Position numbers and translations under genes: made by a program. Below the pieces are notes generated by a model, which made no database searches, was not told where the DNA came from, and was given only the letters and a program-made list of their open reading frames with translations. Of a stretch of DNA of 64,000 nucleotides, positions 26,494 through 34,545 are shown in pieces. Numbering within the stretch: the stretch's first letter is position 1; each line of letters begins with the position of its first letter. Origin of the DNA: Nocardioides oceani (GTDB lineage Bacteria > Actinomycetota > Actinomycetes > Propionibacteriales > Nocardioidaceae); the NCBI RefSeq assembly GCF_030412965.1, contig NZ_JAUHJQ010000002.1, positions 310,001 to 374,000 of the forward strand, in the 5' to 3' direction.

Positions 26494-27494
26494 CGCCCGC
26501 ACCCGGGGCGGGGGACGTCGAAGGTGACGCGCACGGCGCGGTGGTCGCTGATCGCGGACCGCAGCACCTGGGCGCTCGTCGGGAGCAGGTGGGGGGAGTG
26601 CAGCACGTAGTCGACCCTCCGCCTCGGCACCCGCGGCGGGACCGTCAGCCCCTCCCCACGGCCGACGGCGGGCCACGGGTCGAGCGCGAACGAGCGGGCC
26701 ACGGCCATCGCCGGGGAGTCCGGGGTCGCGTTGAGGTCGCCCCCGAGCAGGAACGGCGTGGTCCTGCCCGAGCGGGCGACGACCATGCGGCGTACCGCCC
26801 GGAGCTGGATGATCCGGATGGCGCCGCGGGTGTGCTGCAGGTGGGTGCCGTAGACGTCGAGGGCCCGGCCGCCGAGGTCGAGCGTCACGCGCAGCAGGCC
26901 GCGCTGCTCCTGGCCCGGCTGGCGGGGGAGCATCCGGTTCTCCCACCGGCGCACCGGCAGGCGGCTGAGCACGGCGGTGCCGTACTCCGAGCGTGGCGCG
27001 CCCCGGCGCTCGGGCGCGCGGACGACGTTGCGGCCGAAGACGACGTTCATGTCGAGCCGGGTCCCCAGCCAGGTCGGCTCGTCGACGAAGCGCGACCGGG
27101 CGCGGTAGCGGTCGACCTCCTGCAGCAGCACCACGTCGGCGTCCCAGGCCTCGATCTCCTGGGCGATCCGCTCCAGGTCCAGCCCGCCACCGCCGAGGGC
27201 CCCGTGGATGTTGAAGGTGAGGACGGCGAGCTCCTCGGGCGCGGGGTCGACGCAGGTCTGGGTCGGCTCCGTGGGGAGCGTCGGGCCGCCGGGCGAGGCC
27301 GGTCCGGTGGGCGGGCCGGAGGGGTCGCCGGGCCCGCCGGTGGGGCTGGGGACGGTCGGTCCGGTGGGCTGGGGCAGGCCGCTCGGTCGACCGGGGCCGC
27401 CGGGCACGTCGTCGGGCCGCGGCCAGAGCGCGACGAGCGCGACGATCGTCGCGAGGGCGACGAGCGCGAAGAGCCCGTGGACCCAGCGATGCAC
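26490..27494 (-). CDS. Membrane-anchored endonuclease/exonuclease/phosphatase-family protein
   Basis: A 334-residue protein. An N-terminal membrane helix (WVHGLFALVALATIVALVAL) is followed by a Pro/Gly/Thr-rich stalk of about 65 residues and an extracellular EEP domain. Catalytic motifs are LTFNIHG (Asn), LLQEVD (Glu), YGTHLQH (His), GGDLNATPDSP (Asp/Asn), VDYVLHSP and the final SDHRAV (Asp-His). Members are Mg-dependent phosphodiesterases acting on nucleic acids, phosphoinositides or sphingomyelin. A minus-strand TATCCT (27501-27506) 6 nt before GTG 27494 suggests a leaderless mRNA for the nuclease-MFS-kinase unit. Confidence 0.87.
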   Translation of the reverse strand: MHRWVHGLFALVALATIVALVALWPRPDDVPGGPGRPSGLPQPTGPTVPSPTGGPGDPSGPPTGPASPGGPTLPTEPTQTCVDPAPEELAVLTFNIHGALGGGGLDLERIAQEIEAWDADVVLLQEVDRYRARSRFVDEPTWLGTRLDMNVVFGRNVVRAPERRGAPRSEYGTAVLSRLPVRRWENRMLPRQPGQEQRGLLRVTLDLGGRALDVYGTHLQHTRGAIRIIQLRAVRRMVVARSGRTTPFLLGGDLNATPDSPAMAVARSFALDPWPAVGRGEGLTVPPRVPRRRVDYVLHSPHLLPTSAQVLRSAISDHRAVRVTFDVPRPGCGR

Positions 27495-27500
27495 TCGTGC

Positions 27501-27506
27501 AGGATA
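27501..27506 (-). promoter_or_regulatory. -10 box for the nuclease-MFS-kinase operon
   Basis: TATCCT on the minus strand, 6 nt before GTG 27494. The same bases on the plus strand provide the AGGA ribosome site of the divergent gene at 27513. Confidence 0.5.
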
Positions 27507-27512
27507 GGCGCC

Positions 27513-28664
27513 GTGCGCCACGTGACCGACGACGAGCGCCGGGCGCGGCTCGCGGTCCGTCACGGGCTGGTGCCGGGAGCGCGGGCGGCCGACGTCGCGG
27601 CGGCGACCTCGGCGATGACGGTCCTGCACGCGACCGAGCCGGCGACGCCGTACCTCTCGGCCTGGGCGCGCGTCGACGGCTTCGTGCGCGCCGACCTCGA
27701 CCGGGCGGTCGAGGTCGACCGGACCCTGGTCAAGCAGCTGGCGATGCGCCGCACGCTCTTCCTCCACCCGCGCGAGCTGCTCCCGGCGGCGTGGGGGAGC
27801 GCCTCGGCGCGGGTGGCGGCCACCGAGCGGTCCCGGGTGGTCAAGGACGTCGTGGTCGAGGGGCTCGCCGCCGACGGCGAGGCCTGGTGGGCGGCGGTGC
27901 GCGCCGACGTCCTGGCGCTGCTGGCCGAGCACCCCGCCGGGCTGACCGCGGCCGAGCTCCGCGCTGCCGTGCCCGCCCTCGGCGGCTCACTGTTCACCGG
28001 GCGGGTGCTCACCGGCCTCGGCGCGGAGGCCCGGGTGGTCCGGGGGACGAACACCCAGCACTGGCGGGTCTCCCGGCCGCGCTGGACACTGCTGGAGCAC
28101 TGGCTGGACGAGGTGCCGGCGCCGCTCCCGCCGGCCGAGGGGTACGCCGCTCTGGTGCGGCGCTGGCTGTGGTCCTTCGGCCCCGGCACCGAGGCCGACC
28201 TGGTCTGGTGGCTGGGCGCGACGAAGGGCGCGGTCCGCGCGGCGCTCGCCGCCGTCGGTGCGGTCCCGGTGGGGCTCGACGGCGGTGGCGCCGGCTGGCT
28301 GCTGCCCGAGGACCTCGACCCGGTCGTGGGCCCGGAGGACTGGGTCGCCCTGCTGCCCGTGCTGGACGCCACGGTGATGGGGTGGAAGGAGCGCGGCTGG
28401 TACCTCGGTCCGCACGCGCCCGCCCTGTTCGACCGCAACGGCAACGCCGGCACCACCGCCTGGTGGAACGGCCGGGTCGTCGGCTGCTGGGTCCAGGACG
28501 CCACCGGCGCCGTCGCCGTCCGGCTGGTCGAGGACGTGCCGGTGGCCGTCCGCGCCCGCCTCGACGTCGAGGCGGCACGGTTGAGCGGGTGGCTGGCGGG
28601 GGAGCGTGTCGGCACCGTCTACCCCTCGCCCGCCATGAGGCCCGCCCTGGAGGAGAGTCCGTGA
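27513..28664 (+). CDS. Winged-helix DNA-binding (HTH_42/AlkZ-like) protein
   Basis: A 383-residue protein of the HTH_42 superfamily, which includes the DNA glycosylases AlkZ and YcaQ. Visible family segments are ATSAMTVLHATEPATPYLSAWARV, QLAMRRTLFLHPRELLP, the winged-helix AELRAAVPALGGSLFTGRVLTGL, RWLWSFGPGTEADLVWWLG and the C-terminal LLPVLDATVMGWKERGWY with DRNGNAGTTAWWNGRVVG. The catalytic Gln motif of AlkZ appears replaced by H-A-T, so glycosylase activity is uncertain. GTG 27513 has AGGA 8 nt upstream. The stop overlaps the DUF4190 gene by 4 bp. Confidence 0.82.
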   Translation: MRHVTDDERRARLAVRHGLVPGARAADVAAATSAMTVLHATEPATPYLSAWARVDGFVRADLDRAVEVDRTLVKQLAMRRTLFLHPRELLPAAWGSASARVAATERSRVVKDVVVEGLAADGEAWWAAVRADVLALLAEHPAGLTAAELRAAVPALGGSLFTGRVLTGLGAEARVVRGTNTQHWRVSRPRWTLLEHWLDEVPAPLPPAEGYAALVRRWLWSFGPGTEADLVWWLGATKGAVRAALAAVGAVPVGLDGGGAGWLLPEDLDPVVGPEDWVALLPVLDATVMGWKERGWYLGPHAPALFDRNGNAGTTAWWNGRVVGCWVQDATGAVAVRLVEDVPVAVRARLDVEAARLSGWLAGERVGTVYPSPAMRPALEESP

Positions 28665-29083
28665 CCCTGCCCCCGCAGCCGCCGCCCCCACCGCCCGGCG
28701 GGTGGGCGCCGCCGCCCCCACCCGCGCCCACGCCGGGCCAGGCCACGACGGCGCTGGTGCTCGGCGTGCTGTCGCTGACTTGCTTCGGGTTCCTCACCGG
28801 CGTGCCGGCGATGATCCTCGGCAAGTCCGCCGAGCGGGAGATCGCGGCCTCGGGCGGGCGGCTCGGCGGGGCCGGTGTCGCGACCGCGGGCTTCGTCACC
28901 GGCCTGGTGGGCACGATCCTCTCCGCGTTGGCGCTGGTCGTCCTCGTCGGCATGGTCGTGGTCTTCGGGGTGGCGGTCGACCGGACCTTCGACGAGCTCG
29001 GCGAGATCACGCCGAGCCCCAGCGCCTGCGGCCCCGGTGGCCCGGCGTCCGGGGATCCGCTGCTCGAGGACTGCCGGCCGTAG
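28661..29083 (+). CDS. DUF4190-type small membrane protein
   Basis: A 140-residue protein. A proline-rich cytoplasmic N-terminus (about 28 residues) is followed by two membrane helices with the DUF4190 pattern (TTALVLGVLSLTCFGFLTGVPAMILGK and the G-x-G-x-A-x-AGFVTGLVGTILSAL segment) and a short acidic C-terminus with two cysteines. Function unknown; such proteins are common in actinobacteria. GTG 28661 overlaps the upstream stop and has GGAGGAGAG as ribosome site. Confidence 0.75.
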   Translation: MTLPPQPPPPPPGGWAPPPPPAPTPGQATTALVLGVLSLTCFGFLTGVPAMILGKSAEREIAASGGRLGGAGVATAGFVTGLVGTILSALALVVLVGMVVVFGVAVDRTFDELGEITPSPSACGPGGPASGDPLLEDCRP

Positions 29084-29092
29084 GATCCGCGG

Positions 29093-29821
29093 GTGCGTCA
29101 GCAGCCCGAGCAGCAGGCCCCTCCCGTCCAGCGGCTGCGGATCCGGTACGCCAAGCGCGGCCGGCTCCGGTTCACCAGCCACCGCGACTTCAGCCGGGCC
29201 TTCGAGCGGGCCGTGTTCCGGGCGCGGGTGCCGATGGCGTACTCCTCCGGCTTCAACCCGCACCCCCGGATCTCCTACGCCGGCGCCGCGCCGACCGGGT
29301 CGGCCAGCGAGGCGGAGTACCTCGAGATCGCCCTCGCCGCGGTCGTCGACCCCGCCGACGTGCACGCCCAGCTCGAGGAGGCACTGCCGCCCGGGCTCGA
29401 CGTGCTCGAGGTGGTGGAGTCCGCCGGCGGTTCGCTCGCCGACCTGCTCGAGGCCAGCCGCTGGTGGGCCGACGTGGCCGCCCAGCCGACCGAGGCGGCC
29501 ACCGCCGTCGACGCGTTCCTCGCGGCGGGGTCGGTGACGGTCGGGCGGATGACCAAGAAGGGGCTGAGACAGCTGGACTGCCGGGTGCCGGTGGTGTCCC
29601 TGGTCGCGGTGCCGGCGCCCGAGGGCTCGGCGGCGGGCGCCCGGCTCGAGCTGGTGCTGCGACACGCCGTGCCCGCGGTCCGTCCCGACGACGTGCTCAG
29701 CGGCCTGGCGCAGGTCTCTGCCGTCGCGCTCGGCCCGGCGCCGCTGCTCACCCGGGTCGCGCAGGGCCCGCTCGACGAGGCGACCGGGGAGGTCCGCGAC
29801 CCGCTGCACGCGCGGGCATGA
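29093..29821 (+). CDS. TIGR03936/DUF2344 family protein (radical SAM partner)
   Basis: A 242-residue protein with the family start QRLRIRYAKRGRLRFTSHRDFSRAFERAVFRARVPMAYSSGFNPHPRISYAGA and internal segments SEAEYLEIALA and VRPDDVLSGL. In many bacteria this domain is fused to, or encoded directly after, the TIGR03960-type radical SAM protein and next to rne. Its function is unknown; a role in RNA or tRNA modification is often assumed. Here the radical SAM gene ends 7.7 kb upstream, but the gene is still next to rne. Confidence 0.87.
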   Translation: MRQQPEQQAPPVQRLRIRYAKRGRLRFTSHRDFSRAFERAVFRARVPMAYSSGFNPHPRISYAGAAPTGSASEAEYLEIALAAVVDPADVHAQLEEALPPGLDVLEVVESAGGSLADLLEASRWWADVAAQPTEAATAVDAFLAAGSVTVGRMTKKGLRQLDCRVPVVSLVAVPAPEGSAAGARLELVLRHAVPAVRPDDVLSGLAQVSAVALGPAPLLTRVAQGPLDEATGEVRDPLHARA

Positions 29822-29843
29822 CCGCAACGCACGTGTGGTGTGC

Positions 29844-30115
29844 GATACTCGGCGACGGTCGACCCCGTCGACCCGACGACGTTCTCGCCTGGTCCGCAGC
29901 CTGTGGGCCGGCACGGTGGGTGCAGGTCGTCGCCAGACCGCGACGCGGCCGTGACAGGGCCCGGCGACCGCGGCAGGTGACCTCCCACACCCAGTGACGC
30001 ACACCGCGGAGGGTGTCGCCGCCACCGAAGGCTTTGCGCCGTCGACCTTGAGCACCCGGGTGGGCGGCGTCTGACCGCCCGGTCGCCCTGCGGGGCCCGG
30101 GCCGAGGAGCAGCAC
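29844..30115 (+). promoter_or_regulatory. Promoter and structured 5' leader of rne
   Basis: An extended -10-like box GATACT (29844-29849, preceded by TGTGC) lies about 270 nt before rne. It is followed by a hairpin with 7-bp arms GGTCGAC (29857-29863) and GTCGACC (29867-29873), close to the predicted 5' end. Long structured leaders control RNase E autoregulation in enterobacteria; whether this applies here is inference. No gene is seen in 29822-30115. Confidence 0.45.
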
Positions 30116-33100
30116 ATGGCTGACGACGACCTGCAGGTCGCCCCCACCGACACCACCGCCGAGGCGCCGGCCGGGACCACCCCCGCCGACCCGCCCGCGG
30201 AGGACGCGCCGCCGGCCAAGAAGGCCGCCGCGCGCAAGACCGCCGCCAAGAAGACGACGGCGAAGTCCAGCACCACCAAGAAGGCCGCGGCGAAGAAGGC
30301 CCCGGCCAAGCGGACCACCAAGAAGGCCGCCGCTGCCGGCGACGCCGAGCTCCCGATCGGGGACGCCGCTCCGGTCGAGGCGCCCGTCGACGTGCCGGTC
30401 GACGTGCCTGCTGAGGCGCCCGCCGAGGCCACCGGGGCTCCCCTGTCCGAGGAGGGCGCGCCGGCGAAGAAGGCCGCCGCGAAGCGGACCACGAAGAAGG
30501 CCGCCGCCAGGAAGGCCCCGGCCAGGAAAAAGGCCGCCGAGCCCGCCGTCGCCGAGCCGGTCGCGGAGCCGGTCGCGGAGCCGACTGTCGACGCGCCCGC
30601 CGCCGAGGCCCCCGCTCCTGAGGCTCCCGCTGCCGAGGCGGCCCGGTCCGCCGCCGTACCGCTCTTCCAGGCGCCCGAGCCCGTCAAGGCCCCCGCCCGC
30701 CGGACCCGCAAGCGGACGGCGCCCGCGCCCGAGCCGGCGCCGGTCGAGGAGCCGACCGACGAGGACGGGACCGACGCCGCGCTCACCGAGACCGGGCTCA
30801 CCGAGACCGGGCCGGGCGAGCCGACCGTCGAGCCGCCGGCGGCCGAGACCGAGGCGCAGGCCGACGAGTCGGACGCCGCCGAGGACCAGGCCGAGGACCA
30901 GGCCGAGGACCAGGCCGAGGACCAGAACGAGGACCAGGACCAGGACGGCGAGGGTGGCGGCAACGGCCGTCGTCGCCGCCGCCGTGGTGGGCGTCGTCGC
31001 CGCAAGTCCGGCGGCGGGGACAACGGCGGATCCGCCGAGTCCGACGCGGATGCCGACTCCGACGACTCGGGCGCCGCGGCCGAGGACGCCGGCGAGACCG
31101 GCGCGGGGGAGACGTCCGGCGAGGAGACCTCCGAGCAGGACAAGGCCGACCAGGGCAAGGGCGACCAGGACAAGGGCGACGCGGAGTCCGGCGAGGGCTC
31201 CACCTCGCGGCGCCGGCGCCGTCGCCGCCGCTCCGGTGAGGGCGGGGACAACGGCGAGGGCGGCGACGACCCGGAGAAGACCGTCACCCGGGTCCGCCAG
31301 AGCCGCACGGGCGAGGACCAGATCACCGCCGTCTCCGGCTCCACCCGCCTGGAGGCGAAGAAGCAGCGCCGCCGCGAGGGCCGCGAGGCGGGCCGCCGGC
31401 GCGCCCCGATCGTGAGCGAGGCGGAGTTCCTCGCCCGCCGCGAGGCCGTCGACCGGGTCATGGTGATCCGCCAGCGCGAGGAGCTGACCCAGATCGGCGT
31501 GCTCGAGGACAAGGTCCTCGTCGAGCACTACGTCGCGCGGGAGTCCCAGACCTCGCTGATCGGCAACGTCTACCTCGGCCGCGTGCAGAACGTGCTGCCC
31601 TCCATGGAGGCGGCCTTCATCGACATCGGCAAGGGCCGCAACGCGGTGCTGTACGCCGGCGAGGTCAACTGGTCCGCGCTCGGCCACCGCGAGGGCCAGC
31701 CGCGCAAGATCGAGTCGGTCCTCTCCTCGGGCCAGTCAGTGCTCGTCCAGGTCACCAAGGACCCGATCGGCCACAAGGGCGCCCGGCTCACCAGCCAGAT
31801 CAGCCTGGCCGGCCGGTTCCTGGTCTACGTGCCCGACGGCACCACCAGCGGCATCTCCCGCAAGCTCCCCGACACCGAGCGCAGTCGCCTCAAGGCGCTG
31901 CTCAAGGAGATCGTCCCCGACACCGCCGGCGTCATCGCGCGCACCGCGGCCGAGGGCGCCAGCGAGGACGAGCTGACCCGCGACGTCGAGCGGCTCAAGG
32001 CGCGCTGGGAGGACATCGAGAAGAAGGCCAAGGGCAGCGCCCCGCAGCTGCTGTACGGCGAGCCGGACCTCACCCTCAAGGTGGTCCGCGACCTGTTCAC
32101 CGAGGACTTCTCCAAGCTCGTCATCGAGGGACCGGACGCCTGGGACACCGTCCAGGGCTACGTCGAGCACGTCGCGCCGGACCTCGCCGAGCGGCTCGAG
32201 CGGTACGAGCCGTCGGACAACGACGGCAGGGACGTCTTCGCGGCGTACCGGGTCGAGGAGCAGATCGCCAAGGCGCTCGACCGCAAGGTCTGGCTGCCGT
32301 CGGGCGGGTCGCTGATCATCGACCGCACCGAGGCGATGACGGTCATCGACGTCAACACCGGCAAGTTCACCGGCTCCGGGGGCAACCTGGAGGAGACGGT
32401 CACCAAGAACAACCTGGAGGCGGCCGAGGAGGTCGTGCGCCAGCTCCGGCTGCGCGACATCGGCGGCATCATCGTCGTCGACTTCATCGACATGGTCCTG
32501 GAGTCCAACCGCGACCTGGTGCTCCGCCGGCTGGTGGAGTGCCTGGGCCGCGACCGGACCCGGCACCAGGTCGCCGAGGTCACCTCCCTCGGCCTGGTGC
32601 AGATGACGCGCAAGCGGATCGGCACCGGCCTGGTGGAGTCGTTCAGCGAGAACTGCGAGCACTGCCAGGGCCGCGGCGTGGTCATCCACGAGGCGCCCGT
32701 CGAGCCGCGCAAGGCCGACGACGAGGGTCGCGGCCGCGGTGGCCGGCGCCGTGGCGGCAAGGGTCGCGACGACGACCAGCCGCAGCAGGGCGGCCAGCAG
32801 AGCAACCAGCAGGGCGGCCAGCAGGGCTCGGGCCGCAACGGCGGGCAGGACAAGCCGAACGGCGGCGGCGGCGGCGGCAAGGTGCCGACCCCGGCCGAGC
32901 TCGCCGCGATGGCGCGCCACGACGAGAAGCCCGAGGCCGACCGCGAGCCACAGGCCGAGGCGCCGGCGGAGACCGAGGCCGCGTCCGAGTCCCAGGTCGA
33001 GGCCGACCGCGAGCCGCAGGCGCAGCCGGAGCCGCAGGCGCCCCGCGTGGTGACCCGCACGCGTCGTCGCAGCGGGTCCCGGACGGCCGAGCCGGCCGCC

Positions 33101-33649
33101 GAGCAGCCGACGGAGCAGCCGACCGAGCAGCCGACCGAGCAGCCGGTGGCCGAGCCGGTCGCCGAAACCCTGGTGGAGCCCGTGGCCGAGCCCGTCGCGA
33201 CGCCGGAGGCCGAGCAGCCGCTCGACCAGCCGGCCGCCGAGCCGGCAGCGCCGCGCGTGGTGACGCGGACGCGGCGCCGGGCGGCCAGCCGCCCGGCCGG
33301 CCAACCGGCCACCGTGACGGTGACCGAGCCGGTCTCCATCAGCGAGCCGGCCACGCCCGAGGCGCCGGCGACGGCCGAGGCCGTGGAGCCGGTCGACACC
33401 ACCGCGGTGGTCACGCCGCCCGCGCCGAAGGTCGTCACCCGCACGCGGGGCCGCAGCGCGACCCGGCCCGCGGGTCCGCCCGCCGGCGGCGCGGCGGACG
33501 GTGCGGCGGACGGTGCGAGCGGCGGCGTCGGCCACGAGGGTCCGGCCGACGGCGTACCCACGACGGACGGCACCGGGTCGGGCGAGGGCGTGGACGAGCC
33601 CTCGGTCGAGCACGTGCCGGTGAAGAAGAAGGGCCCCCGCAAGCGCTGA
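30116..33649 (+). CDS. rne: Ribonuclease E/G
   Basis: A 1177-residue endoribonuclease for mRNA decay and rRNA/tRNA processing. It has the actinobacterial layout: a central catalytic domain flanked by disordered arms. The N-terminal 420 residues are Lys/Ala-rich then acidic, with a Glu-Asp-Gln-Ala tandem repeat. An S1 domain begins near residue 469 (VEHYVARE, GNVYLGRVQNVLPSMEAAF). Catalytic aspartates are Asp745 in DVNTGKFTG and Asp789 in VVDFIDM. The zinc-link CxxC is 847-850 (CEHC). The C-terminal arm carries three copies of a VVTRTRxR motif (near 978, 1048 and 1106). ATG 30116 has GAGGAG upstream. Confidence 0.95.
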   Translation: MADDDLQVAPTDTTAEAPAGTTPADPPAEDAPPAKKAAARKTAAKKTTAKSSTTKKAAAKKAPAKRTTKKAAAAGDAELPIGDAAPVEAPVDVPVDVPAEAPAEATGAPLSEEGAPAKKAAAKRTTKKAAARKAPARKKAAEPAVAEPVAEPVAEPTVDAPAAEAPAPEAPAAEAARSAAVPLFQAPEPVKAPARRTRKRTAPAPEPAPVEEPTDEDGTDAALTETGLTETGPGEPTVEPPAAETEAQADESDAAEDQAEDQAEDQAEDQNEDQDQDGEGGGNGRRRRRRGGRRRRKSGGGDNGGSAESDADADSDDSGAAAEDAGETGAGETSGEETSEQDKADQGKGDQDKGDAESGEGSTSRRRRRRRRSGEGGDNGEGGDDPEKTVTRVRQSRTGEDQITAVSGSTRLEAKKQRRREGREAGRRRAPIVSEAEFLARREAVDRVMVIRQREELTQIGVLEDKVLVEHYVARESQTSLIGNVYLGRVQNVLPSMEAAFIDIGKGRNAVLYAGEVNWSALGHREGQPRKIESVLSSGQSVLVQVTKDPIGHKGARLTSQISLAGRFLVYVPDGTTSGISRKLPDTERSRLKALLKEIVPDTAGVIARTAAEGASEDELTRDVERLKARWEDIEKKAKGSAPQLLYGEPDLTLKVVRDLFTEDFSKLVIEGPDAWDTVQGYVEHVAPDLAERLERYEPSDNDGRDVFAAYRVEEQIAKALDRKVWLPSGGSLIIDRTEAMTVIDVNTGKFTGSGGNLEETVTKNNLEAAEEVVRQLRLRDIGGIIVVDFIDMVLESNRDLVLRRLVECLGRDRTRHQVAEVTSLGLVQMTRKRIGTGLVESFSENCEHCQGRGVVIHEAPVEPRKADDEGRGRGGRRRGGKGRDDDQPQQGGQQSNQQGGQQGSGRNGGQDKPNGGGGGGKVPTPAELAAMARHDEKPEADREPQAEAPAETEAASESQVEADREPQAQPEPQAPRVVTRTRRRSGSRTAEPAAEQPTEQPTEQPTEQPVAEPVAETLVEPVAEPVATPEAEQPLDQPAAEPAAPRVVTRTRRRAASRPAGQPATVTVTEPVSISEPATPEAPATAEAVEPVDTTAVVTPPAPKVVTRTRGRSATRPAGPPAGGAADGAADGASGGVGHEGPADGVPTTDGTGSGEGVDEPSVEHVPVKKKGPRKR
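30881..30937 (+). repeat. 12-bp tandem repeats in the rne N-terminal arm
   Basis: In-frame units GAGGACCAGGCC at 30881, 30893 and 30905, with variant copies at 30917 and 30929, encode Glu-Asp-Gln-Ala. A second such array (GAGCAGCCGACC, 33101-33148, Glu-Gln-Pro-Thr) lies in the C-terminal arm. Both are prone to copy-number change. Confidence 0.8.
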
Positions 33650-33689
33650 ACCGCGCGAGCGAGGGCTGACGGGGCGGCCGACCGGCGTT

Positions 33690-33718
33690 TTGCGGTCGCC
33701 GCCCCGCGTCCGTAGTAT
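33690..33718 (+). promoter_or_regulatory. Sigma-70-type promoter for rplU-rpmA
   Basis: -35 TTGCGG (33690-33695), a 17-bp spacer and -10 TAGTAT (33713-33718). The predicted start near 33725 leaves a leader of about 100 nt before rplU. This is the best promoter match in the window. Confidence 0.7.
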
Positions 33719-33729
33719 TGACCCTCGGT

Positions 33730-33780
33730 GCGCGCTGGACGGCGCGCCCTCTCTCCGTGCGGCGCGCAAGCGTGCGCGCC
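33730..33780 (+). promoter_or_regulatory. Structured leader of rplU with competing hairpins
   Basis: GCGCGC (33730-33735) can pair with 33742-33747. GGCGCGC (33761-33767) can pair with GCGCGCC (33774-33780). Because the arms are mutually complementary, alternative pairings are possible. The position fits a ribosomal-protein autoregulatory leader; no match to a known class is claimed. Confidence 0.45.
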
Positions 33781-33823
33781 CGGGGACCCCGACGTAATGC
33801 AGAGACCGACGAAGGAGACCGCG

Positions 33824-34132
33824 GTGTACGCGATCGTGCGCGCAGGCGCCAAGCAGCAGAAGGTTGCCGTGGGCGACGTCATCGAGATCGACAAGGTCGC
33901 GACGGCCGCCGGTGACTCGGTCACCCTCCCCGTCGTGCTCGTGGTCGACGGCGACACCGTCACCTCCGACGCCGCGGCGCTGGACAAGGCGTCGGTGACC
34001 GTCGAGGTCGTCGGCGCCACCAAGGGCCCGAAGATCATCATCCAGAAGTACAAGAACAAGACCGGCTACAAGAAGCGCCAGGGTCACCGCCAGAAGTACA
34101 CCCAGGTCAAGGTCACCGACATCTCCCTCTGA
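33824..34132 (+). CDS. rplU: 50S ribosomal protein L21
   Basis: A 102-residue ribosomal protein with [21 protein letters not shown] at the start and the signature [24 protein letters not shown] near the end. It binds 23S rRNA. GTG 33824 is chosen from GAAGGAG at 33811-33817. It is followed 43 bp downstream by rpmA, the standard pairing. Confidence 0.97.
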   Translation: MYAIVRAGAKQQKVAVGDVIEIDKVATAAGDSVTLPVVLVVDGDTVTSDAAALDKASVTVEVVGATKGPKIIIQKYKNKTGYKKRQGHRQKYTQVKVTDISL

Positions 34133-34175
34133 GCCTCACCGCTCGAGGTCAGCAACCCACACCCAAGGACACGAC

Positions 34176-34430
34176 ATGGCACACAAGAAGGGCGCGGCGT
34201 CGACCAAGAACGGTCGCGACTCCAACGCGCAGCGTCTGGGCGTCAAGCGCTTCGGCGGCCAGGCCGTCAACGCCGGCGAGATCATCGTCCGCCAGCGCGG
34301 CACCCACTTCCACCCGGGCAGCGGCGTCGGCCGCGGCGGCGACGACACGCTGTTCGCGCTGGTTCCCGGTGCGGTCGAGTTCGGCACCCGCCGGGGTCGT
34401 CGCGTCGTGAACATCGTCCCGGGCGAGTGA
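34176..34430 (+). CDS. rpmA: 50S ribosomal protein L27
   Basis: An 84-residue ribosomal protein whose N-terminus reaches the peptidyl-transferase centre. [22 protein letters not shown] and [23 protein letters not shown] are diagnostic. There is no N-terminal extension of the kind cleaved by Prp in Firmicutes. It is followed by a strong terminator hairpin before obg. Confidence 0.97.
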   Translation: MAHKKGAASTKNGRDSNAQRLGVKRFGGQAVNAGEIIVRQRGTHFHPGSGVGRGGDDTLFALVPGAVEFGTRRGRRVVNIVPGE

Positions 34431-34474
34431 CCTGAGGCGACACATCGTCGGTCGGCCCCGAGCCGACAACCGTT

Positions 34475-34498
34475 GGGCGCCCCGGTTCCGGGGCGCCC
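34475..34498 (+). terminator. Terminator hairpin between rpmA and obg
   Basis: Perfect 11-bp inverted repeat (34475-34485 and 34488-34498) with a TT centre, followed by a short T-containing stretch. It would attenuate readthrough from ribosomal-protein genes into obg. Confidence 0.75.
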
Positions 34499-34545
34499 TT
34501 CGTCATTTCCACCCGGCGCACCGCCGCCAGAAGTAGGTAGATCCC

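Noticed and set aside
26494..26946. N-terminal extension of the MFS transporter
   Set aside because: The extra sequence is antiparallel noise within the nuclease gene; GTG 26493 overlaps the nuclease stop in the usual 4-bp manner.
30881..30937. CRISPR-like repeats
   Set aside because: Repeats are contiguous in-frame codons without spacers; no cas genes are present anywhere in the window.
28619..31687. 1022-residue open frame on the minus strand opposite the DUF2344 gene and rne
   Set aside because: Shadow of the biased rne N-terminal arm; Gly/Leu/Arg-rich translation with no domain.
31736..34087. 783-residue minus-strand open frame opposite rne and rplU
   Set aside because: Antisense shadow of two well-supported genes.
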